From an uncultured Veillonellaceae bacterium (GTDB lineage: Bacteria; Bacillota; Negativicutes; Selenomonadales; Selenomonadaceae): DNA of 64,000 bases. The stretch is taken from the NCBI GenBank assembly GCA_902785705.1, contig CACZZN010000003.1:1-64000 (forward strand), read 5' to 3'. Below are positions 60,575-64,000 of this stretch, in pieces (the first letter of the stretch is position 1; every line of letters begins with the position of its first letter). A model generated the notes under the pieces. That model was not told the DNA's origin. It made no database searches and saw only the letters and a program-made list of their open reading frames with translations. Both the position numbers and the translations under genes were made by a program.

Positions 60575-61694
60575 GATACACATGTTGAAAAATTTTCCGG
60601 CGACCAATTTGAATCGGGATGATACCGGTGCGCCAAAGAATTGCATCTTTGGCGGTATCCAGCGGGGCAGGATTTCCAGTCAATGCCTGAAACGAAGCTG
60701 GCGCATGTCGCCGCTTTTCCAGAACGATATGGCAGGACATTTAGGAACAAGAACGCGGAAGATGCCGCAGATGGTAGCAGAGAAGCTGAAGGAAATGGGC
60801 GTTGCAGAGGAATATCTATCTGCTGTTCAGAAGAAACTGACAGGTTTTGCAAACAAAAATGGCAAAGAAACGGATACGGGTTATACAAGCCAGATCGTGA
60901 TATATTCTCCTGAGGATATCATTGCCATTGCAAACGTGGTCAAGGAAGTAATAGATGATTGCGGTTCGGTGAAAGATTTTGAAAAGAAGAAGGCAACGGA
61001 ACTTGAAACTCAGGTAAAAGGAGCGGAGGTGCGCCCGGTTTCTTTGGATATTGCTCTTTTTGGCCGAATGGTGACATCGACAGCTTTTGCAAATGTAGAG
61101 GCATCCATGCAGGTTGCCCACGCTTTTTCTACGAATAAAGTTTTGATGGAAACAGACTTTTTTACGGCAATGGACGATATGATCAGCGGAGATGCTGAAC
61201 TTGGCTCCGGAATGATGGGAGAAATAGATTATAATTCTTCGTGCTATTATATCTATGCATCGTTGGATACAGAGAAACTCAAAGAAAATCTGCGGCATTC
61301 GGAACATCCTGATGATATCGTAAAGGCGGCAATTCCTTCGTTGCTGCGCACTATGGCATTTACGAATCCCAGCGGCAAGCAAAATACTTTTGCAGGGCAT
61401 TCTTTGCCATCCGCTGTGCTGGTGGAATGTAAAGAAGCACCTATTCCGGTATCCTATGCCAATGCTTTTGTGGAGCCGGCAAGAGCAAACAGGGAAAAGG
61501 ATTTAATCATGAACAGCATTGAAAAGCTGGTGGAACAAGTGAAGACAATGACGAAGGACTTCCCAAGTCTGGGAGTACAGAAAAGAGTATGGTTCTGTAC
61601 CGGAGAAAAGGTGAAGATGGATGTGGAGGGCAGTATAAATTGTCCGAATTTCGATGCATTAGTGCAAGAGATTGCAGCAGCATCCGAAAGATGA
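60564..61694 (+). CDS. casC: Cas7e (Cse4/CasC), backbone subunit of Cascade
   Basis: Six copies of this subunit coat the crRNA. The 376-residue protein starts MLIEIHMLKNFPATNLNRDD and contains GRISSQCLKRSWR, RPVSLDIALFGRMVTS, VEASMQVAHAFSTN and GSGMMGEIDYNSSCYYIYASLD, all standard for Cse4. ATG at 60564 follows GGGAGG; upstream in-frame sequence overlaps cas11. The order cas8-cas11-cas7-cas5-cas6 is the usual type I-E order. Confidence 0.95.
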   Translation: MLIEIHMLKNFPATNLNRDDTGAPKNCIFGGIQRGRISSQCLKRSWRMSPLFQNDMAGHLGTRTRKMPQMVAEKLKEMGVAEEYLSAVQKKLTGFANKNGKETDTGYTSQIVIYSPEDIIAIANVVKEVIDDCGSVKDFEKKKATELETQVKGAEVRPVSLDIALFGRMVTSTAFANVEASMQVAHAFSTNKVLMETDFFTAMDDMISGDAELGSGMMGEIDYNSSCYYIYASLDTEKLKENLRHSEHPDDIVKAAIPSLLRTMAFTNPSGKQNTFAGHSLPSAVLVECKEAPIPVSYANAFVEPARANREKDLIMNSIEKLVEQVKTMTKDFPSLGVQKRVWFCTGEKVKMDVEGSINCPNFDALVQEIAAASER

Positions 61695-61707
61695 GGGGAT
61701 GATTTTG

Positions 61708-62427
61708 ATGCAGGCGATTCCGATACTTATCTTGCGTTTAGAAGGCGTTTTACAGAGTTGGGGAGAGCATAGCAAATGGGATTATCGTGATTCCGCATCT
61801 ATGCCTACAAAATCCGGTATCATTGGTATGATCGGATGTGCTATGGGACTGGAACGCGGAGATAAAAAACTGGAGGATCTGTCCGACCGTTTGAAGATGG
61901 CAGTTCGAGCAGATCGCCCCGGGCGTGAAGTGGTAGATTTCCAGACAGTACGCTCTAGGAATCTGTTGAATGCACAAGGAAAGCATCGAGGCAAACAAGG
62001 CGAGTACAGCACGCTGGTGACCTATCGAACCTATTTGCAGGATGCGTTCTTTACAGTGGCCATTTCCGGAGAACGAGCTCTCTTGGAAGAGATCAGGCAA
62101 GCATTTTGGAATCCCAAATGGACAGTCTATCTTGGACGCAAAAACTGCGTTCCTTCACGTCCCGTATGTGACAAAGAGGTAACCGAGGAATATGGATCCT
62201 TGGAAGAGGCGATACGTCATATTGCTGTGGCGCAAAGTCAAACTCACGATGATATGGATTCCATGCTGATCGAATTGGAGGTTTCAGCAAAAACGGAAAA
62301 TTTGGCAGGAAATCGTATGGAGCGTCAAGATGTAATTGCAGGTTCACGCTATTTCCAAAATCGCACGGTGGTGCGATGTCATATGGAAAGGAAGGGGAAT
62401 GATGATTCTCAGCAAGTTCAACATTGA
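61708..62427 (+). CDS. casD: Cas5e (CasD), crRNA 5'-handle-binding subunit
   Basis: A 239-residue RAMP protein that caps the 5' end of the crRNA. It shows PILILRLEGVLQSWGEHSKWDYRDSASMPTKSGIIGMIGCAMG, the family hallmark, and DFQTVRSRNLLNAQG, GRKNCVPSRPV and a closing RHMERKG-like end. ATG at 61708 is preferred because GAGGGG ends 9 bases before it; ATG at 61699 is too close to that site. Its end overlaps the cas6e start by 29 bases. Confidence 0.93.
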   Translation: MQAIPILILRLEGVLQSWGEHSKWDYRDSASMPTKSGIIGMIGCAMGLERGDKKLEDLSDRLKMAVRADRPGREVVDFQTVRSRNLLNAQGKHRGKQGEYSTLVTYRTYLQDAFFTVAISGERALLEEIRQAFWNPKWTVYLGRKNCVPSRPVCDKEVTEEYGSLEEAIRHIAVAQSQTHDDMDSMLIELEVSAKTENLAGNRMERQDVIAGSRYFQNRTVVRCHMERKGNDDSQQVQH

Positions 62428-63016
62428 CATACGAAATAACAAAGGTAGGCAGTGTATGGCTGATTGCCAGAAAATGCACCGTAGTATCATGAGAATGTTT
62501 CATTGTTCTCGTCAGGAAGGAAATGTTCTGTATCGGTTTCACTCGTCGCAAAAAGCAGTCTATATTTTGTCGGAGCGGGAACCCGATTTGCTGGATATTC
62601 CGGAAGGAATGATATTTTGCAGCAAAAAAGACATGGGAGCATGGGAAGCGAAGATAGAGGAAGGGCAATGTTTCCGGTTTGATTTGTTGGCTGCACCAAT
62701 GAAAAAAGTAGCAGAAGAAGGGGTAAAACACAGTCGCAGACGATTTCTGCGCACTCTGCAAGAGCGTCTGGATTGGTTGGCAAGAAAAGCAGAACAATCA
62801 GGTTTTTCTTTGATACAGGTGCAAGAAAATACAGACGTATCAATTTATGGAGCGCATGCAGAAGATGCAGGGGGTAAATTTTATTCGCACGCCGTATCGT
62901 ATCAAGGAATACTAAAAGTTCAGGATCGAGAAAAATTCTACATGGCGTGGAAAAAAGGAATAGGAGCAGGCAAGGCTTATGGACAAGGAATGCTATTGCT
63001 TGTGACAGCAGATTGA
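62399..63016 (+). CDS. casE: Cas6e (CasE), crRNA-processing endoribonuclease
   Basis: Cas6e cuts the repeat hairpin and stays bound to the crRNA. The 205-residue protein shows CQKMHRSIMRMFHCSRQEG near residues 20-38, which contains the catalytic His region, then NVLYRFH, and the glycine-rich KKGIGAGKAYGQGMLLL at the C-terminus that contacts the repeat. GGAAGGGG precedes the ATG at 62399. This is the last gene of the cas operon; no cas1 or cas2 follows. Confidence 0.92.
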   Translation: MMILSKFNIDIRNNKGRQCMADCQKMHRSIMRMFHCSRQEGNVLYRFHSSQKAVYILSEREPDLLDIPEGMIFCSKKDMGAWEAKIEEGQCFRFDLLAAPMKKVAEEGVKHSRRRFLRTLQERLDWLARKAEQSGFSLIQVQENTDVSIYGAHAEDAGGKFYSHAVSYQGILKVQDREKFYMAWKKGIGAGKAYGQGMLLLVTAD

Positions 63017-63103
63017 AGTGTTAATCGTTTATTCAGGTGGATATGGAAATTTATGTTAGGGATTGGTACAATAGCCCATTTTATATCCGATACGAGGAAA
63101 AAA

Positions 63104-63132
63104 TTGAATAGTCCATGCATTTACTGTAAAAT
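63104..63132 (+). promoter_or_regulatory. Promoter downstream of the cas operon
   Basis: TTGAAT and TAAAAT are 17 bases apart, leading into a small gene and a lipoprotein gene. Confidence 0.55.
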
Positions 63133-63155
63133 AAGGACAAATAGTGGAGGCAGAA

Positions 63156-63320
63156 ATGGATGACAACGAAAAAATCAAAAAACTATACGATGCGGTCTGC
63201 CGTGATGTGCTATCCGAGCAGGGGATTGCCACAGGCAAGCTTTCAGCAGAAGATATTGCCGGTTTCTCTGACTTGCCCTCAGAACGGGTAAAAGAACTTA
63301 TGCAGGAACAGCCTGCGTAA
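63156..63320 (+). CDS. Small acidic protein, unknown
   Basis: A 54-residue protein (DDNEKIKKLYDAVCRDVLSEQGIATGKLSAEDIAGFSDLPSERVKELMQEQ) with predicted helices, and no membrane segment. The TGGAGGC site 5 bases upstream and the promoter support it. It may be a small DNA-binding or adaptor protein; I do not recognise the family. The lipoprotein gene follows after 35 bases. Confidence 0.55.
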   Translation: MDDNEKIKKLYDAVCRDVLSEQGIATGKLSAEDIAGFSDLPSERVKELMQEQPA

Positions 63321-63355
63321 AATAAAGCTGCTGACCTAATGAAAGGAGAGAAAGA

Positions 63356-63916
63356 ATGATGTTCACAAAAAAATCTGTATGGGGTGTTTTCCTTGTTGCG
63401 ACTCTTCTGTTGATGAACGGCTGCAGTTACAGTTTCAGCCAGAGCACGGAAACTTCGGTTGGCGTTGATAAGAACGGCAAAATAGATGCCAATGCCTCAA
63501 CCTCCGTTTACACGGAGCGCATCGAAAACGGCAAGACGGTCAATCATCAGGCCTCTGCATCTGTAGGACACAAGGGTGCGTCCGCCAACGCAGAAAAGAC
63601 GGCCTCGTCTCCCACGGAAAAAGGATTTGCTTTCACCGTTGAGGACGCAGATCTGCGGAAGGGCGAAGCCGAAATTGCCGGGTACTTCATAAACGATGGT
63701 CCCAAACCAATCAAAATGGGAAAGGTATATCTGTCCTTCACGTTCTACGACGAGAAAGGGAAAAAAATCTGGGAGGATGAGACTGTCATCGAGAATTTTA
63801 ATCTCGTTGTCAATTCCGGGGAAAAGGCACCGGCGGATTTCGTCATCACGAATCCCAATGCTCCGGCCTTCACTGGCGCGTTTGATTTGAAATACTACGT
63901 AGAATACAGCGAGTGA
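63356..63916 (+). CDS. Putative lipoprotein with an FxLYD-like domain
   Basis: A 186-residue exported protein. The signal sequence (VWGVFLVATLLLMNGC) ends at Cys23, a probable lipidation site, although the lipobox is not perfect. A Ser/Thr/Ala-rich linker to about residue 85 is followed by a beta-sandwich (GEAEIAGYFINDGPKPIKMGKV, FTFYDEKGKKIWE) that resembles the FxLYD domain of secreted proteins. The function is unknown. AAGGAGAG is 5 bases before the ATG at 63356; 63359 is also possible. The remaining 84 bases of the window show no gene I can support. Confidence 0.7.
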   Translation: MMFTKKSVWGVFLVATLLLMNGCSYSFSQSTETSVGVDKNGKIDANASTSVYTERIENGKTVNHQASASVGHKGASANAEKTASSPTEKGFAFTVEDADLRKGEAEIAGYFINDGPKPIKMGKVYLSFTFYDEKGKKIWEDETVIENFNLVVNSGEKAPADFVITNPNAPAFTGAFDLKYYVEYSE

Positions 63917-64000
63917 CCCTTGTAAGTTGCACATGGGGAATATGAAGCACAGACGCAAACGCCGGCTCACGGATTTCATCCATTGCTGTCTTGGTCAAGG

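Noticed and set aside
63930..64000. Possible start of another gene at the window end
   Set aside because: An ATG opens a basic frame but no ribosome binding site is present and too little sequence remains to support a gene.

Overview
The window looks like chromosome of a Negativicutes bacterium, most likely Selenomonadaceae (Selenomonas-like). This is inferred from PolC-type replicase, strong GGAGG ribosome binding sites, sigma-A-type promoters, Rrf2 regulators, a biotin-less oxaloacetate decarboxylase alpha/carboxyltransferase subunit, a type I-E CRISPR system and moderately high GC content. No 16S gene is present to confirm it.

Layout: 0-2.3 kb holds the end of a type I restriction gene (hsdR) and a small DUF3791 cluster with a decayed middle gene. 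2.3-20.1 kb is a housekeeping run on the plus strand: Nudix ADP-ribose pyrophosphatase, M50 protease, scpA-scpB, a gamma-carbonic-anhydrase-like protein, ndk, cobalamin adenosyltransferase, smc, a PAS histidine kinase / HPt / receiver-GGDEF set, ftsY, a chemotaxis receptor (minus), nicotinate phosphoribosyltransferase, aroE and a polysaccharide deacetylase. 20.2-22.9 kb is a compact ADP-ribose signalling island (cupin, zinc macrodomain hydrolase, SirTM-type sirtuin, divergent Rrf2 regulator) with four matching 19-bp palindromes at its promoters. 23-31.6 kb carries a small secreted peptide, oxaloacetate decarboxylase alpha, an ACT protein with its DUF711 partner, a Fur-box-controlled feoA-feoB-Cys-rich operon and an EF-G paralogue. 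31.9-41 kb has an L,D-transpeptidase, polA, coaE, a lytic transglycosylase and a PolC that lacks its usual internal exonuclease. 41-47.4 kb has a CymR-like Rrf2 gene divergent from cysK, a tRNA Asp-Gly-Cys operon, nadE, ybaK and thrC. 47.4-49 kb is a patch of decayed fragments. 49-54 kb has a lipoprotein, a hybrid sensor kinase and a divergent solute-binding lipoprotein.

54-63 kb is a type I-E CRISPR-Cas locus: AT-rich leader, eight identical repeats, a 514-bp phage-like segment, two further repeats (the last degenerate), a cas promoter, a cas1 cut off after about 160 codons, then cas3, cas8e, cas11, cas7e, cas5e and cas6e. No cas2 is visible. The effector genes look intact while the adaptation module looks broken. 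The window ends with a small acidic protein and a lipoprotein.

The items most worth a second look are the phage-like segment between CRISPR repeats, the SirTM/macrodomain regulon with its shared operator, the exonuclease-less PolC, and a 167-bp structured inverted-repeat element whose end supplies the stop codon of the Rrf2 gene beside cysK.
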